This document shows positions 19,801-26,702 of a stretch of 64,000 bases of DNA, in pieces; position 1 is the first letter of the stretch, and every line of letters starts with the position of its first letter. The notes beneath the pieces were generated by a model. It searched no databases, had not been told where the DNA came from, and saw only the letters and a list, made by a program, of their open reading frames with translations. Source of the stretch: Prostheceraeus crozeri (Eukaryota; Platyhelminthes; Polycladida; Euryleptidae). The DNA lies in assembly GCA_907163375.1 (NCBI GenBank), contig CAJQUW010011023.1, forward strand, positions 1 to 64,000, read 5' to 3'. The position numbers and the translations under genes are program-made.

Positions 19801-20436
19801 ATTATAACATTTAATAAAACAAAAATCTTCAGAAGGAATATAACAATATTCACCGAAATATTCTTTGATTCTATATTTCATATTAATCCCTGCCCCTCTA
19901 TGCGATCTTTGTACTAACTTCATTCCAAAATCTTCATATTTAATATTACCTGTAAAAATCCATTCGTCAGCATCGGATTTCTCATCCAGATTCGAAAACC
20001 ATGTTTCAAATGATTTTTTATTATAGAAGGTTACGTAAAAATTTTGAATTATATTTTCCTGATCTTTAATAACTTTTCCAAGTAAATTAATAATTTTACC
20101 ATTTGCTAAAAGTTTCCGCATATCATTTACTACATTAATAAAAGATACATTTTCATATTTAATTTCATTTGGATTAAATAAATTACATAAATCATCACCA
20201 AGTTCATCCTTAATTCTATCATCAAAAAAGATATCAGTAATAGGGGTTTCTAATATTTCTTTTGTTCCACGTTTCTGTTTTTTAGTATTACGTCTAATAC
20301 TACGCCTAGTACGTTTCTGTTTTTTAATACGTTTACTGCGTTTACTATGTTTAATTTGTGCATCAAACTCAGCAATTTGTTTCTTGATTAATTCATCAAT
20401 CCTAGACGTTTGTCCGAGAGACATTTCACGATTCAT
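16870..20436 (-). CDS. POLB: Protein-primed family B DNA polymerase (PolB) of the Polinton
   Basis: An 1188-residue protein, standard length for Polinton PolB, which copies the element from its protein-primed ends. The exonuclease motifs are Exo I IWDLET (about residue 349) and Exo II HNSSGFDSYF (about 477). Polymerase motifs follow: A, DATSLYPS (about 764); B, LMNSLYGK (about 919); C, YTDTDSIY (about 1020). The N-terminus has a very basic patch (KRSKRIKKQKRTRRS), a likely nuclear localisation or DNA-binding segment. Residues about 694-724 are a three-fold repeat of ten residues (RCAGGTLSLG), encoded by hairpin-bearing 30-bp units just before motif A and foreign to the family; they look like an in-frame expansion. 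Start follows CTTTTAAAAAAT. Confidence 0.96.
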   Translation of the reverse strand: MNREMSLGQTSRIDELIKKQIAEFDAQIKHSKRSKRIKKQKRTRRSIRRNTKKQKRGTKEILETPITDIFFDDRIKDELGDDLCNLFNPNEIKYENVSFINVVNDMRKLLANGKIINLLGKVIKDQENIIQNFYVTFYNKKSFETWFSNLDEKSDADEWIFTGNIKYEDFGMKLVQRSHRGAGINMKYRIKEYFGEYCYIPSEDFCFIKCYNVLRGFNEEQGEIMKEMFNNFLYKEKATSRTGVMSNCKFSQFNKYFGECVQYYSPANRHLNPRGIETFHNYVYYNYFHAGSTIGHYCLIDKFHKLKAIREIENNFKPIYKTVTDENLTTRPYKIITKKKIDYGSTYIWDLETFPDPNCSTAHPIPYAVGAINFNKFICCLPKQRLKELETRLLSDMIKIKRSKDEDEIKKLKKQINEYNNLTELEFNKLQNCVKIFTRTEDDECPIRGNPEDVCPIHQFFKTLGKFNYSRVTLIAHNSSGFDSYFPIKANFKLSKPPLKTSRGILTASLQNPYTTECVSRYIQKSLRFKNNMKKDSPSGKLALQTIIMKCSYQHVKTSLSKWCENFKIPTNVCKLNYEIGDITHENYKEKEIEWRPYLVDDILSLAFCIYKYNNVMQDLVGEDITTNLTSSALTFNGWMKSVQNDNINIHSHIDLWARNYIRKSVKGGRVSANIRKYISPFCSILLPILKQYLPGRCAGGTLSLGRCAGGTLSLGRYAGGTLSPGSHLIDLMKQYRDLGDKTEICKKISNQLLEQKNEFLMAFDATSLYPSAMYDENSEYPKAESARKFRQEEEREIVYKFNTQTFRPKTGIFSVVFQYPNDMFFQPVPIKDKVKNQNNNSHVKVIRFRNGICYDVLTSVDIQEIVRCGGKILHITDGIIYEKNYQVSPFRNYIEKLFNLRKRYKTEGNTVGDELIKLLMNSLYGKTVQKDITTKYHLWNENTLRKNFTQEVKDYEKLNDEQYLAKVEMEDDEFLKTNIVKDGKTSFMPSHLGSFILSHSRRIMNNFILEINGFKEKYIHYTDTDSIYISNELFNKLDAAGYVGGELCQGKNDYGNGGIIFAMFIAPKVKYCITVDEQGRLSEKKTFKGYSQDKVKVEDFLKLYSGKTLSTTVNKPWKRSLETGISIPDKNNNTEEKKFSGQINILKRQAPDENEIMLPYNGEDIQAEIFQTIICESNLSDDDDTWG
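18264..18353. repeat. Triplicated hairpin repeat inside PolB
   Basis: Three 30-bp units, each opening with GGGAC-AAA-GTCCC. Thirty bases is ten codons, so the expansion keeps the PolB frame. It is GC-rich in an otherwise AT-rich gene. Confidence 0.85.
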
Positions 20437-20460
20437 ATTTTTTAAAAGAAAAAATGAATT

Positions 20461-20790
20461 TTACATAGAACCTCGGTTCCGTTTTTGCATATACACAGGA
20501 ATATGTAATTGATGTAATGTTTCTAATTCATGTGCTGTTAAATGTTCTTTCTTAACCAACCACCATAAATTATTATACGCCAAAAATACTCGGAAACTTC
20601 TTAAACAAAGTGGAAAGTCTTTTGTTTTAACACACGGTTGAATACCATGTTTTGTTTTATAATCTGTAACGAGCGCTACGTATTTATGATGATAATAAAA
20701 TCTAACTTCTTTCTTCGAATTTACAGGATTTGTAGGATGACGATAATCTTTTAAAACTGGTACATGCTCTATCTTATAATCATTCAACAT
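20461..20790 (-). CDS. Polinton small basic protein, unknown
   Basis: The chosen start at 20790 (MLNDYKIEHVPVL) is preceded by ATAAAAAAAAT, like the other genes; an upstream in-frame ATG at 20844 would add 18 hydrophobic residues and lacks that element. The protein is 109 residues, basic, rich in Tyr, His and Trp (RFYYHHKYVALV, LAYNNLWWLVKKEHL), without a membrane segment. It lies between PolB and the packaging ATPase. I do not recognise a family. Its last codons are formed by a hairpin (GAACC-TC-GGTTC, 20468-20479). Confidence 0.6.
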   Translation of the reverse strand: MLNDYKIEHVPVLKDYRHPTNPVNSKKEVRFYYHHKYVALVTDYKTKHGIQPCVKTKDFPLCLRSFRVFLAYNNLWWLVKKEHLTAHELETLHQLHIPVYMQKRNRGSM

Positions 20791-20837
20791 ATTTTTTTTT
20801 ATTTTTATTAACAAAAAATTTATAAGAAAAAATTGTT

Positions 20838-20929
20838 CGGTCACTCCGTTCGGTCACTCCGTTCGATCACTCCTCGAAAATATTTTCTATAACTCTTTCA
20901 CTCCTCGAAAATATTTTCTATAACTCTTT
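20838..20929. repeat. Short tandem repeats at the end of the ATPase gene
   Basis: Three copies of a TCGGTCACTCCGT-like word (20838-20873) follow the gene. They run into a 31-bp direct duplication (20869-20929) that repeats the sequence of the ATPase C-terminal end. Confidence 0.75.
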
Positions 20930-21665
20930 CATGAATTTTTTTATCAATATTAATTGTAATAAATCCATAATCTTTTGACCAAGCATTGTTACACGATTGT
21001 TTAAATTCATCTTTATTTCTTACACATAAATCTCTTAACAAATCACTTAAGTTTCTTGCATTTATTTCAAATAGTATAAATATATTTGCATTCTTTCTAA
21101 TAACACTTCCGTCTAATGAATACATACTTTGTGTTAAATAAAAAACACTACAGTTATTATGTCTACCTCGTGTAAAATAATTTCTCTGAACTAACTGATT
21201 TCTATCATTAACACAATCATCAAAAATTACACAATGTTTCATTGTTTTATCTAGTTTACTAGGATCTTGCATATTACCACTATCATCTATTAGTTGTATC
21301 TTTATATGGTTATTTTTATTAGATTCTACTAACTGATTATTTTTTGCTGCTTCTTCACACCACGAACTTATTTCTTCTTCATCTTCAGATTTTTCATATT
21401 CTTTGAATAATGAAGCAATTGCTGTTTTTTTAAGATTATTTTCAAATCCATATTTTAAAAATTGATAGACGGGTTGTTCTGCCGTTGTTGTATAAATTAT
21501 AAGATTGTTATAATCCAAAAAATTTGGAGTCGTTAAAATTTTAAATAATAGATATGTTTTTCCACATCCTGATCTTCCACAAATAACTGACAAAACTTTA
21601 TTAGATAAATTTGGATGATGATTAAATTTAAGTTTTTTTTTATTTAATGGTAGCACTTCACTCAT
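20898..21665 (-). CDS. ATP: FtsK/HerA-type DNA packaging ATPase of the Polinton
   Basis: A 255-residue P-loop ATPase of the A32-like/FtsK-HerA group, which pumps the genome into preformed capsids. Walker A is GRSGCGKT (residues 30-37); Walker B is HCVIFDDC (144-151, Asp149-Asp150). A following YFTRGRHNNCSVFYLTQSMY stretch (about 162-182) matches the sensor/arginine region usual in the group, with the Gln of LTQS as sensor. Length is typical. Start follows TTTTTTTATTAAAAAATG. It stands between the small basic gene and the penton gene, all leftward. Confidence 0.93.
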   Translation of the reverse strand: MSEVLPLNKKKLKFNHHPNLSNKVLSVICGRSGCGKTYLLFKILTTPNFLDYNNLIIYTTTAEQPVYQFLKYGFENNLKKTAIASLFKEYEKSEDEEEISSWCEEAAKNNQLVESNKNNHIKIQLIDDSGNMQDPSKLDKTMKHCVIFDDCVNDRNQLVQRNYFTRGRHNNCSVFYLTQSMYSLDGSVIRKNANIFILFEINARNLSDLLRDLCVRNKDEFKQSCNNAWSKDYGFITINIDKKIHERVIENIFEE

Positions 21666-21740
21666 TTTTTAATAAAAAAATTTATTTTTATTTTTTTTAT
21701 TTTTTGTTTCTAAAGAAGAAGAAAATTAAACTTCTCTAGC

Positions 21741-21812
21741 TTCGCGTGGGAGTTTATACCTCTCGAACGGGAGTTTATACCTCCCGAACGGGAGTTTATA
21801 CCTCCCGAACCA
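21741..21812. terminator. Triple hairpin over the penton gene stop codon
   Basis: Three near-identical 24-bp units GGGAG-TTTATA-CCTCCC. Read leftward, the TAA stop of the penton gene lies in the loop of the outermost unit, and the other two follow as its 3' flank. A 3'-end signal role is inferred. Confidence 0.55.
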
Positions 21813-22584
21813 AAAGATCTATCATAATCTCTTCACCTCCAAAATTTATTTCTTGTCCTTTTTCATCAGTGATTCTAATGTTAATGTTGTTAATAGTTTT
21901 TCTTGTAATAGGAAAATATATTAATGTTTGTGGAAATACATTTAATCTATAACCAATGGGTACAGTAAAAGCTGGAAAACTGAATATTAAATTTGATAAT
22001 TTACCATTTATATATCCTCCTTCAATAATGTCACAATGTACAACAATTGAATTTATTTCAGTTATTTTTGGAATCTTCTCACCTAAATGATAACCTTGAC
22101 TATAAGTTTGTTTATTAAATCCTAATAGCTTTGACAATGATCTATCATGATTAAAATCAACTTGATGATTTTCGTCTAAAGTAAGAGAAAATTTATTAAC
22201 TGCCGGTTCAACTGCAAAATGTAATTGTTTCTTATCTTTAAATGATATACCTAAATGTCTCTTAATTTCATTTGATATTGTTTCAACTTCGTAAGAACCA
22301 GGAAGAAAAGTTAGTATTTTCCATGTTTTGCCTTTATCAGTAGAATATCTAAATTGATCATTCACATCTTTGATAACGTTTTGAATAGTGTTAAATGTAG
22401 AGAAACTAGTCAATGCAATTTGATAATTTTTATTTTGTTCTAAATGTAGAATGGGTTCTAAATTACAAGTGTATGATGAAGTAGTTGTTATAATTTTTAA
22501 CGTCGTACTAAATTTTGATGAACCCAAAATCTCTGTCAATTTTTCTAAATGATCATTAATTTTGTCTAAATCTGCTGAACACAT
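21796..22584 (-). CDS. Polinton minor capsid protein (penton, single jelly-roll)
   Basis: A 262-residue protein, the usual size for Polinton/adintovirus penton proteins, which fill the five-fold vertices. Its C-terminal part carries the family pattern FTVPIGYRLNVFPQTLIYFP, then an Ile-rich strand (INNINIRITDEKGQ), then a closing GGEEIMIDLLVRE. The middle has alternating beta-strand character, with the FLPGSYEVETISNEIKRHL segment seen in relatives (GxY ... Ixxxhxxxh). Start follows TTTTTTTAGTTTAAAAATG. It lies next to the packaging ATPase, as in many members. Confidence 0.88.
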   Translation of the reverse strand: MCSADLDKINDHLEKLTEILGSSKFSTTLKIITTTSSYTCNLEPILHLEQNKNYQIALTSFSTFNTIQNVIKDVNDQFRYSTDKGKTWKILTFLPGSYEVETISNEIKRHLGISFKDKKQLHFAVEPAVNKFSLTLDENHQVDFNHDRSLSKLLGFNKQTYSQGYHLGEKIPKITEINSIVVHCDIIEGGYINGKLSNLIFSFPAFTVPIGYRLNVFPQTLIYFPITRKTINNINIRITDEKGQEINFGGEEIMIDLLVREV

Positions 22585-22599
22585 TTTTAAACTAAAAAA

Positions 22600-22705
22600 A
22601 TTAAATAAATATTATAGATAAAAATCGTAGATAAATATCATAGATAAAAGTCATAGATAAAAATCATAGATAAAAATCATAGATAAAAATCATAGATAAA
22701 AATTA
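22600..22705. repeat. Tandem 14-bp AT repeat upstream of the penton gene
   Basis: About seven copies of ATAGATAAAAATCA lie between the end of the 22747-23568 gene and the penton start. Together with similar arrays at 12.2, 15.2 and 16.7 kb they fill most intergenic gaps of the element. Confidence 0.8.
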
Positions 22706-22726
22706 GAAACAACATATTTCAGCTAC

Positions 22727-22758
22727 GGGCGAAGCCCTGGAGGACATCAGAGATGTCC
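22727..22758. terminator. Double hairpin over a stop codon
   Basis: GGGC-GAA-GCCC (22727-22737) and GGACATC-AGA-GATGTCC (22742-22758). The TGA stop of the leftward gene at 22747 lies within the second hairpin. Confidence 0.55.
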
Positions 22759-23568
22759 GGTTATACTTTTATAATCCTCTTCATTTAGAATCTTCTTTTC
22801 TAACAGTCTTTTCAATATAGCATGAATTTCATTGAAACTAGAATTATGTCCTTCTTTTATTGCAGATATTAAAATATTTAATCTATTTAGTAATTCTTGT
22901 GGATCATCTGGTAAAAATACAGTTGTTTCAGTTTTCTGTTTTTCAGATAAACCTTTCCCTACTTTAACTCCCGTTGATAATAAATTTTCTAATTGTTTAT
23001 AACGTCTAAGAGATTTTACTGCACCAACTCTGTCTAACATAGCTTTATATTTTATGAGATCTTCTACAGCATAATTATTTAAATCTGCTCCTCTTAAAAG
23101 ATTAACAAAATTTCTATCTAAATTAAATGGAGATTTATCTGGTGAAAAAATTAAACCTCGAAAAGGTTGTGGAAATATTTCTTTTTGTCCGAGATAAAAT
23201 CTAGGTATTGTTTTTCCATCTATAAATGAAATAGAATGTTCAAATTGCATAGATTTTGGTAATTTCTTATTAATGTTTGATTCTAGTAATCCATAGTCAT
23301 CTAATATAGTTTTGTGCTCTGGATCTGTTATATCAATTTGTTTATCATTATTTGTAAGTTCTTTTTCAAGAGTTTTAAATGGTTTCATAGTTTTTTCAAA
23401 ATCAGTTTTTACTTGTTCGGTTTGCTGCATTTTTTCAAACATATCAGATTGAATACCAGCTTTTATCATTCTATGTTGAAGATGATTTTCTTTCATAATA
23501 TTTCTTTGTTTTATTAACTCTTCTAATTGTTTTATTCTTTTAAAATTATCAGCTCTAATTTTATCCAT
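22747..23568 (-). CDS. Polinton conserved-type virion protein, unknown
   Basis: A 273-residue protein from the chosen start at 23568 (MDKIRADNFKRIKQLEELI), which is preceded by ATATTATATTTTAAAAATG; a longer frame opens 22 codons upstream without that element. The N-terminal 80 residues are helical and charged. The middle (PRFYLGQKEIFPQPFRGLIF) is globular. The C-terminus reads as helices ending EKKILNEEDYKSITGHL. I recall proteins of this shape in other Polintons but cannot name a function; a structural or morphogenesis role beside penton and ATPase is a guess. Confidence 0.65.
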   Translation of the reverse strand: MDKIRADNFKRIKQLEELIKQRNIMKENHLQHRMIKAGIQSDMFEKMQQTEQVKTDFEKTMKPFKTLEKELTNNDKQIDITDPEHKTILDDYGLLESNINKKLPKSMQFEHSISFIDGKTIPRFYLGQKEIFPQPFRGLIFSPDKSPFNLDRNFVNLLRGADLNNYAVEDLIKYKAMLDRVGAVKSLRRYKQLENLLSTGVKVGKGLSEKQKTETTVFLPDDPQELLNRLNILISAIKEGHNSSFNEIHAILKRLLEKKILNEEDYKSITGHL

Positions 23569-23704
23569 TTTTAAAATATAATATTTGAATTTTGTGGTAA
23601 CATTGGAATACAACAAAAACATTTTACTGAACAAATTATTTTTTTATTGCTTTGTTGTTTGACATCTTTTCGTTTAAAGTTTTCTCGGTTAAAGTTTTCT
23701 CGTT

Positions 23705-24406
23705 TTAAGTTTTGTTTAATAAAGTTTTGTCTAATAAAGTTTTTAGCTCTTCTAAAAAAATTTTATCATTTTCTTCATTAAAAATTTTATCATCAATAAA
23801 AGTTTTACCATCACTAGAAATTTTACCATCCTTTTTATTTTTATCATCAACTTTTTCGGACTGTAATTGAAAGGTTTGATTTACTTCATTAGCTATTTGA
23901 TCAAATTTTTCAATCTCATCTAACGTAATAACATTATCATCACATACTCTTTGAAAGTAGTAATGTAGTTTATCATAGACTTCTTTAATATGTAAATGCT
24001 TAGTTTTTAATGATTTTCGTTTCTTAGTTATTAAAGATTTATCTAACATTGTAACAAGTGAAGTTGCAAAAACGCCCGTACCTGTTAAAGCTGTAGCAAC
24101 TACTGGAATTACTAAAACACCAGAAGATATAACAATTGTTAAAGCACCTAAACTTATTGTTAAGAATATGCCAATTCCTTGTGTTACATTCTTAACTTTA
24201 GTCCATCTCTTTCTTAATTTTTTATAATGCTCTAATCTTAATAATAATTGAGATTCCTTATCTTTCATATAGCGTACTCTATCTTTGTGTTTTTCAATGT
24301 TCATTTTTTCAATGTTAATCTTTTCAATGTCCATTAAAGTAGAACTACGTTCATATGATATTGAAGGATATATTCTTGCGGTTTCTTCCATTTTTGTTTC
24401 TTCCAT
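23705..24406 (-). CDS. Polinton two-TM membrane protein, unknown
   Basis: A 233-residue protein. After a charged N-terminal helix (about residues 40-72, ESQLLLRLEHYKKLRKRW) come two hydrophobic segments, about 76-95 (GIGIFLTISLGALTIVISS) and 96-120 (VLVIPVVATALTGTGVFATS), forming a hairpin, then a Lys-rich helix (TKKRKSLKTKHLHIKEVYDKL). Similar two-TM proteins occur in other Polintons and adintoviruses without a known role; membrane insertion during entry or exit is plausible. Start follows ATATTTCTTTAAAAAATG. Pieces of this gene are duplicated beside both TIRs. Confidence 0.7.
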   Translation of the reverse strand: MEETKMEETARIYPSISYERSSTLMDIEKINIEKMNIEKHKDRVRYMKDKESQLLLRLEHYKKLRKRWTKVKNVTQGIGIFLTISLGALTIVISSGVLVIPVVATALTGTGVFATSLVTMLDKSLITKKRKSLKTKHLHIKEVYDKLHYYFQRVCDDNVITLDEIEKFDQIANEVNQTFQLQSEKVDDKNKKDGKISSDGKTFIDDKIFNEENDKIFLEELKTLLDKTLLNKT

Positions 24407-24419
24407 TTTTTAAAGAAAT

Positions 24420-24603
24420 ATTTTGAATAAATATTTTGAATACAATCTTCTGAAATGCTATTTAAATCGAAATACGTAGTTGTTTGTTTGTCGTATATTT
24501 CTAAGAACTCAGTCTTGTTATTAACCTGAGGTAATATATCACCTATATTACTCAGTATAACTGTCGGATTTTCATCATTCATTTTAAATGAAATAAATTC
24601 CAA
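24420..24603 (-). pseudogene. Fragment resembling the N-terminus of the Polinton protease
   Basis: A short leftward frame includes EFLEIYDKQTTTYFDL, which matches the protease N-terminus EFLKLYGTQTTTNFDL (9652 onward) at about two thirds of positions. It carries none of the catalytic motifs. It is preceded by the usual TTTAAATG-type start element. A duplicated or captured end fragment at the right side of the element. Confidence 0.6.
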
Positions 24604-24663
24604 TAACTGTAATAATGTCTACTTCTTGTACAGGAAAATGAAAACAACGGCAGTGTATTTTGC

Positions 24664-25263
24664 ATCAAATATAATAATACAACAATCAATCTTATCATAC
24701 AATTGTACAATGTCAGTCTACTACCATTAGACTGGAGAACAAAAGAAAATTTAATTACATTTCAAAATAATCCAAAATGCAATACTACTAAGTTCCATGA
24801 ATCATTCTTAAATATCAAATATAATAATACAACAATCAATCTTATCATACAATTGTACAATGTCAGTCTACTACCATTAGACTGGAGAACAAAAGAAAAT
24901 TTAATTACATTTCAAAATAATCCAAAATGCAATACTACTAAGTTCCATGAATCATTCTTAAATATCAAATATAATAATACAACAATCAATCTTATCATAC
25001 AATTGTACAATGTCAGTCTACTACCATTAGACTGGAGAACAAAAGAAAATTTAATTACATTTCAAAATAATCCAAAATGCAATACTACTAAGTTCCATGA
25101 ATCATTCTTAAATATCAAATATAATAATACAACAATCAATCTTATCATACAATTGTACAATAGCAGTCTACTACCATTAGACTGGAGAACAAAAGAAAAT
25201 TTAATTACATTTCAAAATAATCCAAAATGCGTTACTACTTATAAAGAAGTCTTCATAAATATG
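24664..25263 (+). repeat. Four tandem copies of a 150-bp unit
   Basis: Units begin at about 24664, 24814, 24964 and 25114. The first three are almost identical, and the fourth diverges over its last 30 bases. Since 150 is divisible by three, the plus-strand frame 24703-25308 stays open with a 50-residue repeat (core LLPLDWRTKENLITFQNN). Whether that frame is expressed is unknown: there is no Polinton-type start element and no recognisable domain. Confidence 0.9.
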
Positions 25264-25325
25264 TATACATCAAATATGTATGTACATTGCACATATCTTA
25301 AAAAGTGAAACAACACAGTTAATGT

Positions 25326-25544
25326 TCATTCATCTTGGGAACCAAACCTCATTTCTTCTATAGTTGTCGGTTGATTCAATTTTTCTATATAAATTTTGAT
25401 TTCTTTAAAATGTTTTCTAACAAAACTAATGGGCATTGATGAATTTAAAAATAATACGTGTGGTAGAATTAGATCTGATAAGTTCATCAAGAAATAACAA
25501 TAACTTACGTTATAGGAAATTCTAAATAGTTCCAAGTTTACCAC
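25326..25544 (-). CDS. Small open frame in the Polinton right arm, unknown
   Basis: A leftward frame of 72 codons (core SYCYFLMNLSDLILPHVLFL, a possible hydrophobic helix, then EIKIYIEKLNQPTTIEEM). It begins with GTG and overlaps the end of the next frame by a few bases, so its start is doubtful; it may be spliced to the neighbouring frame or belong to an inserted sequence. No family recognised. Confidence 0.3.
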   Translation of the reverse strand: MVNLELFRISYNVSYCYFLMNLSDLILPHVLFLNSSMPISFVRKHFKEIKIYIEKLNQPTTIEEMRFGSQDE

Positions 25545-25957
25545 AAATCTGTTTTTTTATTGTCACTCAATTCCAGAATTCTTTTAAATCCATAACCTTG
25601 ATAAGCAGCACTTCTCAGCAACGACCCATGGTGCACTTTATCACTTGCAATCAGTTTTGAAATCATAGTAGCACTATCTTCGATGGTAATGAAATGTTCT
25701 TTTGTAACATTGAACTGAGGAATTGTAGTAGTGTTAAGATACTGTTCTATTTTTACTGTAATATCCTCCACTTGTTTTTGAGAGTCCAATTTGTTCTTCT
25801 TTCTCGATTGAATTTCTAACTTCCACTCTTCAAAGTATTTATTCGCAGTTTCCTTGTGCTCTTCTTTAATTAAGTTTAGTAAAATCGGCATGTAAAACGA
25901 GAAAGCTTCTGCGGCAGTACGTTTTGGCATTTTGCAATAAGGAAAGAAAACAGTCAC
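25538..25957 (-). CDS. Open frame in the Polinton right arm, unknown
   Basis: A leftward frame of 139 codons; the ATG at 25930 (MPKRTAAEAFSFYMPILLNL) is the likelier start. The protein is about half helical and charged (KEEHKETANKYFEEWKLEIQ), with a later globular segment (HGSLLRSAAYQGYGFKRILE). No motif recognised. It lacks both the T-rich/A-rich start element and the 3' hairpins, unlike the core genes, and its base composition is less extreme, so it may be a later acquisition between the repeat array and the right TIR. Confidence 0.4.
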   Translation of the reverse strand: MTVFFPYCKMPKRTAAEAFSFYMPILLNLIKEEHKETANKYFEEWKLEIQSRKKNKLDSQKQVEDITVKIEQYLNTTTIPQFNVTKEHFITIEDSATMISKLIASDKVHHGSLLRSAAYQGYGFKRILELSDNKKTDLW

Positions 25958-26169
25958 TAGTTATGATTAATGGAATTGTAAATGAAGTCTTACTTCCTAC
26001 ATGCTGCAATTATATGCCACGTCTTTACAAATGAATAAGTGGGTGTAGCAGCTGTTTGTTCTTTCATACATTGTTTCCTTTCAAATGTTTGAGTTGGAGG
26101 ACACAGCTCCTTACACTGAAATGCATTTTATTCATAAATGCGGGAAGCAGATGTTCTCTACCCTTGAAT

Positions 26170-26221
26170 GACAATTGTAAAAGTACCTAAACTTATTGTT
26201 AAGAATATGTCAATTCCTTCA
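26170..26221 (-). pseudogene. Copy of part of the two-TM Polinton gene next to the right TIR
   Basis: About 50 bp (AACTTATTGTTAAGAATATG and flanks) match 24132-24181, inside the two-TM gene, in the same leftward orientation and directly abutting the inner edge of the right TIR. The mirror of the fragment beside the left TIR, but from a different part of the gene. Confidence 0.75.
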
Positions 26222-26696
26222 AATATTTTTAGTCACATGACATATTTTAAAAACCTGAAAAATGGATAAAATTCATGAATTTGAAATTCTCAACTTTTAT
26301 GATTTTCGCTGTCCTTGAACGGTCATGATTTAAGCAATGAAAATCGAACCGAAGGTTCTAGGGCTTCGCCCGATTGTAATTCTCAAATTTTGAGATTCTT
26401 AACTTTTATGATTTTCGGTGTCCTGGAACGGTCATGATTTAAGCGAGAAAATTGTAATTCTCAAATTTGAGATTACGTGATATTTTGAGACCGGCTAAAT
26501 TTTTGAAATTTTGTTTTTTTGAAAATTTGTCACTACCTAAATTTTCCCCCCTTCGGCCACGTGAAATTTGAAGTCTACCTAAATTTTTGAAATTTTGATT
26601 TTTTGAAAAAACCCCGCAAAAGTGTGACATCCGGCGCAAGCGAAGCGAAGCAAAGCGAAGCGAAGCGTCGCGCCGGATGTCACACTATATACTACT
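26222..26696 (-). repeat. Polinton right terminal inverted repeat
   Basis: Reverse complement of 9026-9501 with a handful of differences. It includes the subterminal palindrome (about 26621-26686) and the double hairpin at 26346-26371. The outer end CTATATACTACT is followed by the second target duplication GTCACC (26697-26702). Confidence 0.95.
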
Positions 26697-26702
26697 GTCA
26701 CC

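Larger units (their letters stand above)
9026..26696. mobile_element. Polinton/Maverick (adintovirus-like), near-whole
   Basis: The element is 17,671 bp. It starts AGTAGTATATAG and ends CTATATACTACT, matching the AG...CT ends usual for Polintons, with a perfect 6-bp target duplication GTCACC (9020-9025 and 26697-26702), the length the family is known to make. TIRs are about 475 bp and differ at only a handful of positions. Inside are genes for protease, integrase, major capsid, penton, packaging ATPase and protein-primed PolB, plus a fibre-like protein and several virion-type proteins. Most genes read leftward; the protease and one mid-element gene read rightward. TIR similarity and open genes point to a recent insertion. 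It looks whole or nearly so; at most one or two breaks are suspected. Confidence 0.97.

Noticed and set aside
24664-25263. CRISPR-like array
   Set aside because: Repeats are contiguous, 150 bp and without unique spacers; the same applies to the 28-bp and 76-bp arrays. The host is a eukaryote.
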